Notes: generated from the sequence alone by a model not told the origin. A stretch of DNA of 31,363 nt from Nemertoderma westbladi (GCA_032718475.1 JAUCBJ010000258.1:1-31363), one strand, 5' to 3'; shown: positions 1-10,143, numbered from the stretch's first letter. Translations and numbers: made by a program.

Positions 1-1630
1 TACCCAAGTCTGTGCTAGTTAGCTGTCTTTTAACAGCTGGGGGCAAATCAGGCAATTTGCGACGGTAATATGTTTTTCTACGCCTACTTAGATGAGATCT
101 ATTTCCTCCGCCTTCAGGATCGGTAGTATCGCCTTCCTCCGAGGATGTGTATCCCTGGCGCTTGGGAGTAGATTTTCTCATCATCTGCATTTGATTAGCA
201 GTAAACTGTTTATTTATACTGTCTTGTGTCTCTTGCAGATTTTCCAACTCCAGTTGGGTTGTCTGCTCAGAGGCTCTCCGTTCTGCTTCGGCCACTGCCC
301 TTTCCGCCTTTGCTTCTGCCGCTGCTGCCTTTCTTTTTGCTTCTGCCGCTGCTGCCCTTCCTTTTGCTTCTGCTTCTGCCGCTGCTGCCCTTCTTTCTGC
401 TTCTGCTTCTGCCGCCGCTGCCTTTCTTTCTGCTTCTGCTTCTGCCGTAGCCGCCGCCTTTTGTTCCTCTATCCTTCTTTTCTTTATTTGTTCTTCTCGG
501 ACTCTAGTGAGGCGGAGTTTTTCTTCACATTCAGCTTGGTTTGCAGCTAACATTTCGGCATCGATTGAGTCCAACACAAGCTTGGTTCCTTCACTATTAG
601 GGGAAAGTCCAGACAGCCGTCTCCTCAACTCTTCGTCTCCTAGGAATCGCTGATAGTCGGACAAATAAATGTCGATAGCGTCTCTAGTTCGCGGTTCCTC
701 GGCGGCCTCTTCGCTTTTCGCTTGAGAAAGGGTGACATCAGTTGGTTCTTCATAGGTTGATCTCTCAGCCAGCTGGGATTTCCACTGGGCCGTTTCCTGG
801 ACTTTGAGATCTACCCGATGTAACCAAGTTTTGACAGCAACCTGCAGCGACGTGTCCTGTCTTCTTTTGGAAGTTTCCTCAAAGGCTGAGAGGATTAGTC
901 GTATGCGTAGGGTTCTTTCGCGTATTTGATATAGCAGGTCTTCCTGCTCTTGAGGTCCGTGAGGTTGTCGAAACAGTTGTTCTTCCAATCGATCCAAGGA
1001 TCCGAAGAATCCCTGCACATATCCTGCTGCCGACCTCTTCCAAACAGCTGGATCCATTGTATCTTTAGCCACTCCCATCCTGTGTATATCTTCCCAAGTA
1101 GCCTCGGACAGATCCAACGGAAGTCCGTGTCCGGGAAAGTTCCATTGTGATTCAACAATAGATATCAATTCTTCCCTGGCGTATCCCGCGTAATTATCTT
1201 GGGTCGCTCGCTTATTCTTCGCCCAGTCGGCTTGATGTTCCTCCACCGCAATGAATATAGTAGTTAGCACTGCAGCAGGAAGAGTAAGAAGGGGGTCCGA
1301 GTAGACTGTATCAGCCATCTGCACTCCATGTTCGGGAGTCAGCTCTACAGTATCCGAACTGCTGGAGCTATCGGGCCGCTGGGAAGTAGGTTCTTGACCA
1401 AGATGTTGCTGCGATAGGACAACTGCCTCTTGGTCCCGTTTTACCTGTGCCCGAGTGCCTATGATGGACCTATGGTGGACTAGCCTAGGGTCTGATACTA
1501 CTGGAGGGATGACCTTTTTTACAGTAGGAGGTGAGCCGAACTCCTTTCTTATTCGCTCCACACTCCTATCTGAATCACAGATAGTTGTATCGATCAGACT
1601 GTCTGACAGGTTTTGCTGAGTGTCAGACAT
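1..1630 (-). CDS. Unrecognised coiled-coil protein, N-terminal 543 codons (runs off the window)
   Basis: Reading the minus strand from the ATG at 1630-1628, the frame stays open without a stop to base 1, so the protein has at least 543 residues and continues outside the window. I checked this frame line by line. The N-terminal ~110 residues are polar and low in complexity, with a run of five serines at about 88-92. Residues ~110-340 look globular, with several tryptophans. Residues ~366-472 form a strongly charged helix with five imperfect Ala/Glu/Lys/Arg repeats of the type AEAEAERKAAA, probably a coiled coil. An acidic patch (~497-510) is followed by a basic segment (~512-537) rich in Arg, Lys and Tyr. 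No catalytic motif or known domain is recognisable. A long intronless frame next to repeat-rich DNA would suit a retroelement gag-like protein, but no LTR, primer-binding site or zinc knuckle is visible. A host gene is equally possible. Confidence 0.7.
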   Translation of the reverse strand, partial: MSDTQQNLSDSLIDTTICDSDRSVERIRKEFGSPPTVKKVIPPVVSDPRLVHHRSIIGTRAQVKRDQEAVVLSQQHLGQEPTSQRPDSSSSSDTVELTPEHGVQMADTVYSDPLLTLPAAVLTTIFIAVEEHQADWAKNKRATQDNYAGYAREELISIVESQWNFPGHGLPLDLSEATWEDIHRMGVAKDTMDPAVWKRSAAGYVQGFFGSLDRLEEQLFRQPHGPQEQEDLLYQIRERTLRIRLILSAFEETSKRRQDTSLQVAVKTWLHRVDLKVQETAQWKSQLAERSTYEEPTDVTLSQAKSEEAAEEPRTRDAIDIYLSDYQRFLGDEELRRRLSGLSPNSEGTKLVLDSIDAEMLAANQAECEEKLRLTRVREEQIKKRRIEEQKAAATAEAEAERKAAAAEAEAERRAAAAEAEAKGRAAAAEAKRKAAAAEAKAERAVAEAERRASEQTTQLELENLQETQDSINKQFTANQMQMMRKSTPKRQGYTSSEEGDTTDPEGGGNRSHLSRRRKTYYRRKLPDLPPAVKRQLTSTDLG

Positions 1631-1739
1631 GTTTAGCTATACAGTTGAAGGCTTACTGCTATGGTTACAGTTAAAGCAAGTCTAGTAATTCAGTATGACC
1701 ACTGGCCTAGTACCGGTAATTTATTGCAGTATATTATAA

Positions 1740-1985
1740 TACCGGTATGCACTTATAATATATATAAGTATTGTAAACTAGGTTTGTCACAGAGTACCGG
1801 TATATAAATTTAACACAGATATATATAAATATATAATAGGCCTATCTTGAATACCGGTATACAGCTTACACTTATAGTATATATAAGTATAATTATGAAC
1901 TAGAATTAATTACAGAGTACCGGTATGATTTCAGCTCAAATTTATAGAAATAAATATAATAAGCCTATGGTAAGTACCGGTATGT
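1740..1985. repeat. Diverged tandem repeat built around the TACCGGTA palindrome
   Basis: The palindrome TACCGGTAT recurs at about 1740, 1795, 1852, 1918 and 1975. Between copies the flanking AT-rich text also repeats (for example CTTAT followed by TATATATAAG, and an ACAGAGTACCGG junction). This gives two diverged units of about 112 and 123 bp. It lies just upstream of the minus-strand gene that starts at 1630, so a promoter role is conceivable but not shown. The same palindrome occurs sparsely elsewhere (about 2692, 3662 and 6491). Confidence 0.6.
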
Positions 1986-2914
1986 CAATTATTTTTAGAA
2001 TAATTGAATTCCTGAATATTTTAGGGTTACTTAGTTACTTTAACTTACTTTATTACCGTTATTTAAGCGGTAGTCCAACTGATAGTGAGACCTAGTTGTT
2101 GTATGGCAGGCCTACTATTTATAAATCGTTTGATTTGATTTATAATATTTATATACCCGTTTATATGGGTTTTTGTCAATATTTGAAATAAATGTTATTA
2201 TTTCTGGGGGAGTCACTACACAGAAGCTGAACGCCTCTCAGTGAAGTGCTATTTATTTGACACTAAAACTGATAATTCTAATTTACCTAAGTTACTTAAT
2301 ACTACAAATTACTTACGATACGGGTGAGATTAATTCTCTAATTAAACACAACAAAATATTACGTACGAAATTTTTAGGGTAATTTTACAGGAAACTACAA
2401 ACCAGCCTAACAAAGGGTTAGAATTTCTGGTTATTACAACGGACAGGGTACTACGGTATTTGAAATAATAAGTAGTAAATATATTGTACTGTCCAGATAG
2501 GAAAATACCACCGCTTGACAACCTATAACCGTATCGCTATAGGTACTACGTTATGTATCACGGATTGTTCCTACCCAGAAGCTAATAGAGCTAACGAATG
2601 TGCCTATCAACCACTTTACAACACAAATATACTGCTACACTAATTACTTCGGAAAGCACTGTACACTAAACCCTAAATTAGGTACAAGTACCGGTATAAC
2701 AAATAATCAGTAGTTAAATATACTTGAACAGTTAAAAGAACCACGGCATCTGCTGGAGTGACCGAAGCACAAAATCTCCAGTCTTTACCTACGCCGAGCA
2801 GCCCTGATGTAGTACCGGGGTTAGTTTAACTATAACGGTATGTATAACAAGCACAATTACTGTAGGAATAAACTTGGGGACATGAATGTTGCGAATAATC
2901 GCATAAACTCTGAA
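1986..2914. other. No gene seen; AT-rich unique sequence
   Basis: Stops are frequent in all frames and no domain-like translation, RNA gene or clear repeat is visible, apart from one more TACCGGTA at about 2692. Confidence 0.5.
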
Positions 2915-3490
2915 TAATAAATATTACGCTACCCGTAAAGAATTCTCAAACAAATACAAACCAAACGCTGGCAAACTACTATCAAGCCTAAACAAACTAC
3001 AGTATGTGCAGATTCTGAAACTGTTAGTTAGTATGCGTTCCAACACGGTAGTACGACTTACTCTTTAAGAGGGGATTGACCTTACAGCTTATGGCTGCCC
3101 CAACTTACTAACGGCACTTTATCAGACCAACTCTACACACGCAGCAATCCCTTCAGACCTAAAAATAGCTAGACAACAATCCAGCCTACAAATATTTGAG
3201 TAATAACTATTACGGTACCTGAACAGACCACACAAACAAACACAGGCTAAAACACTGGCAGACTACGATCAAGCCTAAATAAACTACAGTATATGCAGAC
3301 TCTGAAACTGTTAGTTAGTATGCGTTCTAACACGGTAGTACGACTTATTCTTTAAGAGGGGATTGACCTTACCGCATATGGCTGCCCCAACTTACTAACG
3401 GCACTTTATCAGACAAACTCTACACACGCCGTAATCTCTCCAAACTCAACAACAGTCAGACAGCAGCTCAGCCTACAATTATCTGAACAA
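2915..3490. repeat. Diverged direct duplication, period about 287 bp
   Basis: A block containing CTGTTAGTTAGTATGCGTTC at 3021 recurs at 3308, an offset of 287 bp. Homology extends from roughly 2920 to 3150 in the first copy and 3205 to 3440 in the second, including a shared segment around GGGGATTGACCTTAC. A third partial start (CAGCCTACAA...TCTGA) appears at about 3465. The copies differ by scattered substitutions, so the duplication is old. No coding potential is visible. Confidence 0.75.
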
Positions 3491-5479
3491 TCTGAGCAGG
3501 GTCACACGCCTTCTGCTCAATATTAGCCTACTAGGAAATAAAACCGACAGAAATAGGTAAAATCTCAATAAAAATTCAGGGCTGCAGTCCCTGATTAAGT
3601 ACTAAGACCTACCAGTATACAATAATCAAAATCGAATAATACTAAATGTACTTGTACAGCAGTACCGGTACCGGTGATGACAGTTAGGCCTACTGACCTA
3701 CAGAAGTACCGGTTCAGTTTTACCAGTCACTACGGTATTTTGCAACCTTATTGCCTACTGCAATAAGATTATAAACTGTTACTGTTCGCGCTTTTGAAGA
3801 CCTTTAGCAGTTTAACCTGCCAAAATTTATATGTCTTTTAGTTAATTAAAACACCTTTAGCATACGACAACAATTTATGCTAATACACAAAACATTAGCC
3901 GAAGTCAGCCCATGCGCGATCATTCACCCGATGGATCTACACCCGGGAGGCTGAATTCGGATGCTTAAATTTTATTATTGCAGTGTAAGGTTGCAGTGTA
4001 AACTTACTGTATTATTCGATAGATCGTTAATAATTAATCTCTGACAGATATTATTGGCTTTCGGGAAATATTAACAGTTCCTTTAGGACGTGGCGCTCTA
4101 TCTATTTAAACAGAACTAGGACTTATACTAAACGCAACGATACTGCTTATGATTAAAGTATAAAGCGCATTCTTTAGGAAATACTTTGTTACCAATCACA
4201 ATCATACACACTATTCTGCCGACAGTCAGTATATTTGATCACACATAAAGAGAGCAGTAATTGACTCATGTAGGGTCTGCTAAATAACATTAGATTCAAT
4301 ACACACCACATTAATATAAATCGCAATTGTTATATATAGCCCGCCTCTCTAACCTGTAGTGTATCAAGAAAATTGGGAAATTTGGGTGATTTATCCGTAT
4401 TATCCAAAGAGCAATATTTCCATCAACAAATAGGTACAATTAATAACTGACGGTAAAATAACAGTACAAACAATATGATTAATGCAGTTAAATTAAGTGA
4501 GTATATTAAGATGCGTTAAGTAGTTAATTAGGTAACAGTTTATACTTTCGATAATTCAAGCAGTTTTACTAGAGTTCTTCCCAAAAAGCCGGTGTTATGG
4601 CGAAAAATGGGAACACAACAACAGAATCATATAAAATCATATGACTACTACTACTATACGAGTATACCAAAAACTCTTATTCCCCGAAGCTCCGTTCAAC
4701 ACAGAGGATGAGCATAGAGATAGGAAATTCAGTTCAGTAGCGCTGGGATAGGTCAAAATCAACGCCTACGCAAATTCTATTGGCCGATACGGACAGCAAG
4801 GCTAAAGCAACCTCTCTAAGCTAGTTGGCCGATTAAACTGAGCCCAGATATCTCCGTATAGCACATCAGCCAATAAGCTGGTAGCTTGCACTATTTTAGT
4901 TATAAATCCCTTTGAGAGTATTCTAGCGACTGGGGGGGAACTGGCCAGCAAAGGCAAACGTATCAGTTATCCCACAAAAGCTTTTACACTCACAGAGTAA
5001 TTACAATAATTTACATGTTTCACATTGGTTTGATAGTAGCATTTTACAGTTTGCTTAACCTTATGTTGGTCATTAGAAAGCATTTAGTGTGAGAATAAAA
5101 ATAAAGGTACGGAGAAAATAAAAAGATCACCATTTATTGTTATTTTGCAACAAGTATTTTTGACATTTTATAAAAAAATGCGATAGTTGATAAAAACTGC
5201 AAGATTATATGATTATACTGAAAATATGTGTAAATTAGGTTCCCTTTTACGCGGAGCAACTTTCGTTTCTTAAACAAACGTTTCTCTGTTTTAGGAGGTC
5301 AGCAATAAGTTGATGGGCACCTTCAGAAACATTGCGAAACAAAAGTGTGAGTATATTACAGCAACAAGTTGCTCCGTGTGATGTGGGGGCCTTAGAGTCT
5401 AAGGTGAAAATTATTTATTTTCTAGTCCAATCTTGTATGTTTGTCCATTTTTTAATAACTAAAATAATATTTTTCTCAC
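3491..5479. other. No gene seen; non-coding unique sequence
   Basis: This stretch has no long open frame, tRNA-like structure or tandem repeat that I can support. A doubled ACCGGT motif is at about 3662-3675. The short open frames are spurious. Confidence 0.5.
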
Positions 5480-5626
5480 CAGCACTTATTTCCAAAGTTG
5501 AACCAACGATATTATCTATTTGATCCATCAGTTCCCCGCAGTGATTCTCCGCCATTCTCGAAATTCTTTCATCTTCTTTGAGATATTTCAAGAAGAATCT
5601 CACCTTCGGGATGATGCTTAATAATT
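5480..5626 (-). CDS. Possible internal coding exon of an unidentified gene
   Basis: On the minus strand a pyrimidine-rich acceptor (CTTCATTTTGTTTTTAG) ends at 5627. The exon runs 5626 to 5480 and is followed by a strong donor, CTG|GTGAGA. It is 147 nt long and symmetric (phase 1 in, phase 1 out), and it encodes about 48 residues with a charged amphipathic stretch, including KYLKEDERISRMAENHCGEL. A second GTGAGA lies inside the exon after CCGAAG. I do not recognise the family. No partner exon is visible nearby, so it could be an exon of a gene with long introns or a chance frame. It is on the same strand as the CNBD2-like gene but downstream of that gene's stop and polyA signal, so it belongs to something else. 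Confidence 0.35.
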
Positions 5627-5902
5627 CTAAAAACAAAATGAAGATGTTTTGAATTGTAAATGATTTTTTATCCGAAATGGGAATATTTATTATGTAATGA
5701 AGTATAATACGATGTGCGGGTATATAAAGTAGAGCTATATTATGGTAGGTTTATACGCCTGGTGAAATTCCAACGGCGTCCATACGATACAACCTAGGAG
5801 TTATAGTGATGGTCCCCTCCCTACCGATATACGATGTTACAAATAAGCAGCACCAAGTGACCCTAACACAACCAATACAACTGGACATTGGGTAGTAGCA
5901 TA
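5627..5902. other. No gene seen between possible exon and 12-bp repeat
   Basis: Short frames only. The 96-codon minus-strand frame over 5751-6041 gets most of its length from the 12-bp repeat beside it and is not supported as a gene. Confidence 0.45.
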
Positions 5903-5974
5903 GTAGCGCACATTGGGGCGCATATTGTGGCGCACATAGTGGCGCATATTGTGGCGCACATAGTGGCGTATATC
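5903..5974. repeat. 12-bp tandem repeat, six units
   Basis: Six consecutive 12-bp units of the form GTGGCGCACATA / GTGGCGCATATT, the two types alternating (24-bp dimer). The first and last units are diverged. Confidence 0.9.
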
Positions 5975-7034
5975 TCCTGCACAAATTGGTTGCATATGAA
6001 ATAATGTTTTGTTTATTGTTTTGGTTAGAAAACATCTCCACTGTAATCTACTTCTCCCTTCCCTCCCTTAATGTTTTGAATTATGTTACATAAATTTTTA
6101 AACCCACTAAACACAATATTAGTGTTTCAAGTCTATTTGCGGCCCATTTGAATTATAGAAGACTTTCTGCTGATATATTTCCCTATGCAGTTTATTTACC
6201 CTCTTCTGAAAAATACCAGGTTCTCACTAAAACCCGGGTTGCAGAAGAGTTGAATCTAACCAAAACAATAAGCTAATTACTATCTGTACAGGTTGAGATA
6301 GAAATAAGTGCAATAAAAGAAAAAATATACTAATTCCTCTTACATAATATAATAAATACCAATAAAATTTCGACAGAAAATCGAAAATCCATTGTTCATA
6401 ATTAGCACTTTAACAGTTTTACGGCCCTTGTTTTGTAATTTCCCTCGCGGTCGCTAGGGAAACAAAATGACGCCATGAAGTGCCGTATAGTATACCGGTA
6501 TTCAGTAATGTTTATGTAGTACATTCATTCTTACCTTTGCATTGAGTTTTAGTGCACATGTCGCCAATGTTAGATTACAGGTTCAAACCTGCAAGGTTTT
6601 AACAGTCAGAACACAAAAAACAGTTGAGATTGCCCGCCAACACTCTAAAGGGGCACAAATTATTTAAGTAATTCTAGTCACTAGTCAGCAGTATCAGTAA
6701 ATCTTTAAGCCGCTATAAAGGAAGGACTTCTTAGGGGTGCGAATTGAATACATTTACGTTAAAGTTGTAGTCAAACAGGACAAACTGCCAGTATCCTTCA
6801 CCTGACACTCTGAATGGAGTAATTTCCAAGATCAAGAGACTGTAGTGATGTCCTTGCGTTTCGCATAAGCGCTTATCTATGGTAGTTGTGTTCGGTTTGT
6901 GATCATTGATCAATCATTGTGATCATTTAATGTATTTTTTGGGGTTTAGCTTTGATTTAGATTGGAATGTGAGTCCTTAGTTTTGCACTTTTTTTTTACA
7001 TGTACAATTTTTGTCTCTTTTGAATTTTCAACAG
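5975..7034. other. No supported gene; non-coding sequence
   Basis: Mostly AT-rich. A minus-strand 60-codon frame (6731-6913) contains a good donor-like CAG|GTGAAG near 6799, but it has no matching acceptor and no recognisable protein. A GGTTCAAACC motif at about 6572 is not in a tRNA fold. Confidence 0.45.
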
Positions 7035-7459
7035 CTTTCCTATTGTGGTCAGGGTTACCCCTTGTGGTCAGGGTTACCCCTTGTGGTCATGGTTACCCCT
7101 TGTGGTCAGGGTTACCGCTTGAGGTCAGGGTGACCCTTTCTGGTCTGCTGACCAATTGTTATCATGGTGACCCATTCTAGTCAGGATAACCAATTGTGGT
7201 CTGGGTCACCACTTGTGGTCAGGGTGACCAATTGAGGAGACCAATAGTGGTCTGGGTTACCCGTCGCGGAGACCCATTTTGGTCAGTGTGACACCTTGTG
7301 GTCTGGGTGACCCGTTGTGGTGACCCATTGTGGTCGGGGTTACCCCTTGTGGTCAGGGTTACCCCTTGTGGTCAGGGTGACCAATTGTAGTCAGGGCGAC
7401 CCCTTGTGGTCAGGGTGACCCGTCAGGGTGACCCATTGTGGTCAGGGTGACCCATTGTC
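7035..7459. repeat. Degenerate 19-bp minisatellite carrying GGTCAnnnTGACC palindromes
   Basis: About 20 degenerate units of the form TTGTGGTCAGGGTTACCCC or TTGTGGTCAGGGTGACCCA, with some shortened. Five units contain the perfect palindrome GGTCAGGGTGACC, starting at 7123, 7217, 7370, 7408 and 7440; others differ from it by one or two bases. The open frame over 6962-7180 is a product of the repeat and is not a gene. Confidence 0.9.
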
Positions 7460-8586
7460 ATGATGTTTTGAAGGAGCAATCAGAGATAATCTTTCTTGTC
7501 GAGTAATTATTATTTCGAAACACAAATCACAGAAAACTAACAACTAGAAAACAACCAGGTTCAGATTAATTAAAGTAGTATTAATGCAGTGTACTCTAGT
7601 AAGAATGAAACAGTTTCGACTAAATAAATAAATAAAGTGTTGTTAAACAACTTTATACTGTTTCTTAGTTAGTCAAACCGGGTTTTTTTTATATGATGGA
7701 TTAAATCCATAATAATAATAAGACATGCCAGTATCTTATAGTTTTTCTTAAATTTTTGCCAATTCTTTTAAATTTAGACCAAATCTGTCGAAACAGCTAA
7801 TTAATTAAGAATTAATTAATAATTAATCAATCATTAATCACTCGAAGAAGATAAAATATAATTTAGCGAAACCTACTGAAATAAATATTACTTTCCAATT
7901 AGTTTTATTATGATTATTAAAACATTATTGTTGCATCGCTTTTATATAATTTTTTATCAACTATTTTCTCTGTTCAACTGGTTCGAAAACTGTTCCTTCA
8001 TAAAAATCAATTAAATTATTTAAATAAAAGTATATATTGTATAAGTTTATAACACTACGCGTACAGGTATTATAAATAGATTTTGTATTAGAGAATATCA
8101 TATTATCATATCTTTCTGAGCAACACAATTAATTAGATGGACTTTGTTCTCAATGATATATTAATTGATTGGCTTACTTCCGGCAACCTGATCAATATAA
8201 ACCAAACCAAACTCAATGACCTTTTTATACCATAATTATGAACTTAATTTCATTATAAACATAGATCAAAGAGAATGTCGGCACACATAAGTAAAATTAC
8301 ATATTAAAAATACAATATATATTATTATACAATTATTTCCGATTAATACAAATTTACAATAATAATTGTAAAAATTACCAGCAGTTATGGAAAAAAATAA
8401 TTATTCCAAGATAAATAAGATAAGTATTTAAATTAGATAAATCAAAAAAATAAAAATAATGCCATATTAATGTGTCATGCCAGGGATTTAATTTACGAAA
8501 ACTCATAAAATAATTAGTTTATGTTGAGAAACATGATGCAACACACAATCTTATCTAGGGCCCATATATCTCTCTGTAAGACTCAC
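7460..8586. other. No gene seen; very AT-rich sequence
   Basis: Dense stops in all frames. A cluster of TTAATTAA/AATTAATTAA words sits at about 7798-7845. No RNA gene or tandem array is visible. Confidence 0.5.
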
Positions 8587-8726
8587 CTATGCCTGAGCCA
8601 AAGGATTCCTTGATACAGGCAGGTCCATGGTGCTAGTACCAACGCCACCCACGGTCTCGACTGCAACAGGCTGTACTATATAGTTCGGAGACAGGTCGCT
8701 GTATTTCCCACGTGATTGTTCTAATC
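8587..8726 (-). pseudogene. Retroelement-like C-terminal remnant
   Basis: The minus strand translates to a ~45-residue stretch including KYSDLSPNYIVQPVAVETVG, ending in a stop at 8589-8587. The pattern 'KY..L...Y...PVAVETxG' resembles, from memory, a conserved region near the C-terminus of reverse-transcriptase ORFs common in invertebrate genomes; this was not searched. A stop (TGA) lies just upstream of the stretch, so it is a fragment. A GTGAGT donor-like hexamer follows the stop immediately, so a short host exon cannot be excluded. It lies just outside the TIR element that begins at 8885. Confidence 0.35.
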
Positions 8727-9120
8727 AAGGAATTTAATTGTGATGTGAATGGGATAGATAAGAAATGGATTTTTGGGGGTGACAACAAGCGAGAAAAAAT
8801 AGAGAAATGTATACAAAGGCATGGGAATGGGAAAATGATACCGCGTCAACAAAAAAACAAGGCCCGCTGCTTTAAATTCACTGCTAAAGCCCCGTTCACA
8901 TCCAACTGTGCGTGAGCGGTAAAGTAGTCTGGCGGTATTGAAGCGCTAACACTAACACTACCTGGAGCCCGTTCACACCCAACGGTACCGTTGCGGTAAC
9001 TGATTGTCTGTCTGTGGACTGTGAATTCAACAGGGAATTACATTAATAGTTTTAACATTGTTTAAATGGGCTGCGGTAAACCGCGCGGTTTAGCGCCCAA
9101 CTACCTGTTGGGTCGTTCAC

Positions 9121-10030
9121 TACTACTACTACTACTACTAGGATCGGCATGCTGCATTGCAGCTGCATTTTTAAGAATGCTGTGCCGGCTTGTCAACAAA
9201 ATTGCACCGCCACAACTCCCTATCACCCATGACATTTGCTAGATCATCCGCATCTTTAAGGCCAGTGTCCTTTAAGATGCGTCTCAAGAAAGTCATGGGC
9301 TGTCCACCATGCTTATTCACTCCATGAGGCTGCCATAGTACAAGATTATGCACTGGCTGGTCCTCACGGCGAAAGCAATGTCCTGCAAAGCGGAGGCGAT
9401 TTTGTTCTAGTGTCAAGCTTGGGGGAACCAATGAGACACCTCCAATGTTATATAGTGTCTGGTTGGAGATGTGTGCATTGTACTTGACACAATGTACCCG
9501 GCGTAGCATTCTTGTGAATGTGCCATCCAGAGATTTGGTGTCCTCAGCAGTTAGAGCCCAGCATGGACTCCCGTAGAGGAGTACTGGAACTACTGCTGCT
9601 CTAAATAATCGGACCTTAAGTTTCCGATTAATTCTAGGTGACTTCCAAATCCTGGAAAGCCTATTCAAGGCTGCCCATGCCTTTCCCTTACGTATTCGAA
9701 GGTCCTCACCTGACTTCCGGATCCATGATCCCAGGTAACAGAAGTCGTCCACATGCTCAAGCATACCATCCTTTGAGCTTATGCTCATCCGATCAGAGAC
9801 TTGCTGAGGACTTTCAAAGTTAACTGTCAGAATTTTGGTCTTTCTGGAGTTAATAAAAAGACCAACACTAGAAGCAGCATGTTCTAATGAGCTGAGGAGC
9901 CGCTGGGCTCCCTCTAATGATTCTGAGAGTACTCCTAAGTCATCAGCAAAGTCTAGATCAGTTAGGTACTTGGCAGGATTTCCTCGACTTCTGGAGCCAG
10001 TAGGTGGAGTTATCATCACCCCATCATCGT
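9121..10030 (-). mobile_element. 5'-truncated non-LTR retrotransposon (LINE) 3' end with 9-bp target-site duplication
   Basis: The insert is flanked by identical GTCGTTCAC at 9112-9120 and 10031-10039. On the minus strand it ends in a (TAG)n microsatellite tail at 9140-9121, as many LINEs do, and its 5' end is truncated inside the reverse transcriptase. Removing the insert and one duplication rejoins the TIR element cleanly. The tail, truncation and duplication together support insertion by target-primed reverse transcription. Confidence 0.85.
9171..10029 (-). pseudogene. LINE reverse transcriptase, C-terminal ~285 codons
   Basis: The frame encodes the second half of a reverse transcriptase. 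It includes the catalytic FADD motif (in DLDFADDLGVLSE), the following SVGLFINSRKTKI segment, the thumb region with LLYGSPCWALT, and a C-terminal part with RLRFAGHCFRRED. This order is typical of non-LTR elements of the RTE/CR1-like kind in invertebrates. The stop TAA is at 9173-9171. No frameshift or internal stop is seen, so the copy is fairly young. It lacks the endonuclease and the first half of the RT and cannot be autonomous. The open frame continues upstream into the palindromic TIR-element DNA (to 10103), but those codons are not LINE sequence. Confidence 0.85.
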
Positions 10031-10044
10031 GTCGTTCACAGCCA

Positions 10045-10120
10045 GCGGTGTACCGCTGGCCCTGCGGTACACCGCGCGGTGTACCGCTGGCCCTGCGGTA
10101 CACCGCGCGGTGTACCGTTC
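10045..10120. repeat. 31-bp palindromic tandem repeat inside the TIR element
   Basis: Two exact 31-bp units (10045-10075, 10076-10106) and part of a third. Each unit is a perfect 12-bp stem, GCGGTGTACCGC against GCGGTACACCGC, around a 7-nt loop. They could form a cruciform or bind a transposase; neither role is shown. Confidence 0.85.
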
Positions 10121-10143
10121 CGTTGGATGTGAACGGGTCTTTA

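Larger units (their letters stand above)
8885..10143. mobile_element. DNA-transposon-like element with ~22-bp terminal inverted repeats, interrupted by a LINE
   Basis: The left end (8885-8906) and the right end (10122-10143) are inverted copies matching at 21 of 22 positions around the core CCGTTCACATCCAAC. Subterminal DNA on both sides is rich in short palindromes of the GCGGTAAACCGC / GCGGTGTACCGC type. A further copy of the end motif, CCCGTTCACACCCAACGG, lies inside at about 8969. Without the LINE insert (9121-10030) the element would be about 340 bp and non-coding, so it is a non-autonomous MITE-like element. I could not identify a clear target-site duplication outside the ends, so the superfamily is unknown. 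Confidence 0.65.

Noticed and set aside
92-550. Plus-strand Cys/Phe-rich frame as a small cysteine-rich protein
   Set aside because: It is the antisense of the Ala/Glu coiled-coil repeat in the 543-codon minus-strand frame; the repeats explain its composition.
895-1158. Minus-strand 87-codon frame
   Set aside because: It lies in another frame inside the much longer minus-strand coding region.
6540-6620. tRNA-like GGTTCAAACC motif
   Set aside because: No acceptor stem, anticodon arm or A/B boxes in the right arrangement.
6731-6913. Minus-strand 60-codon frame with a donor-like CAG|GTGAAG as an exon
   Set aside because: No acceptor with a pyrimidine tract, no recognisable protein, and no neighbouring exon to support it.
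8712-8915. Plus-strand 67-codon frame
   Set aside because: It spans the edge of the TIR element, shows no domain, and overlaps the retroelement-like remnant on the other strand.
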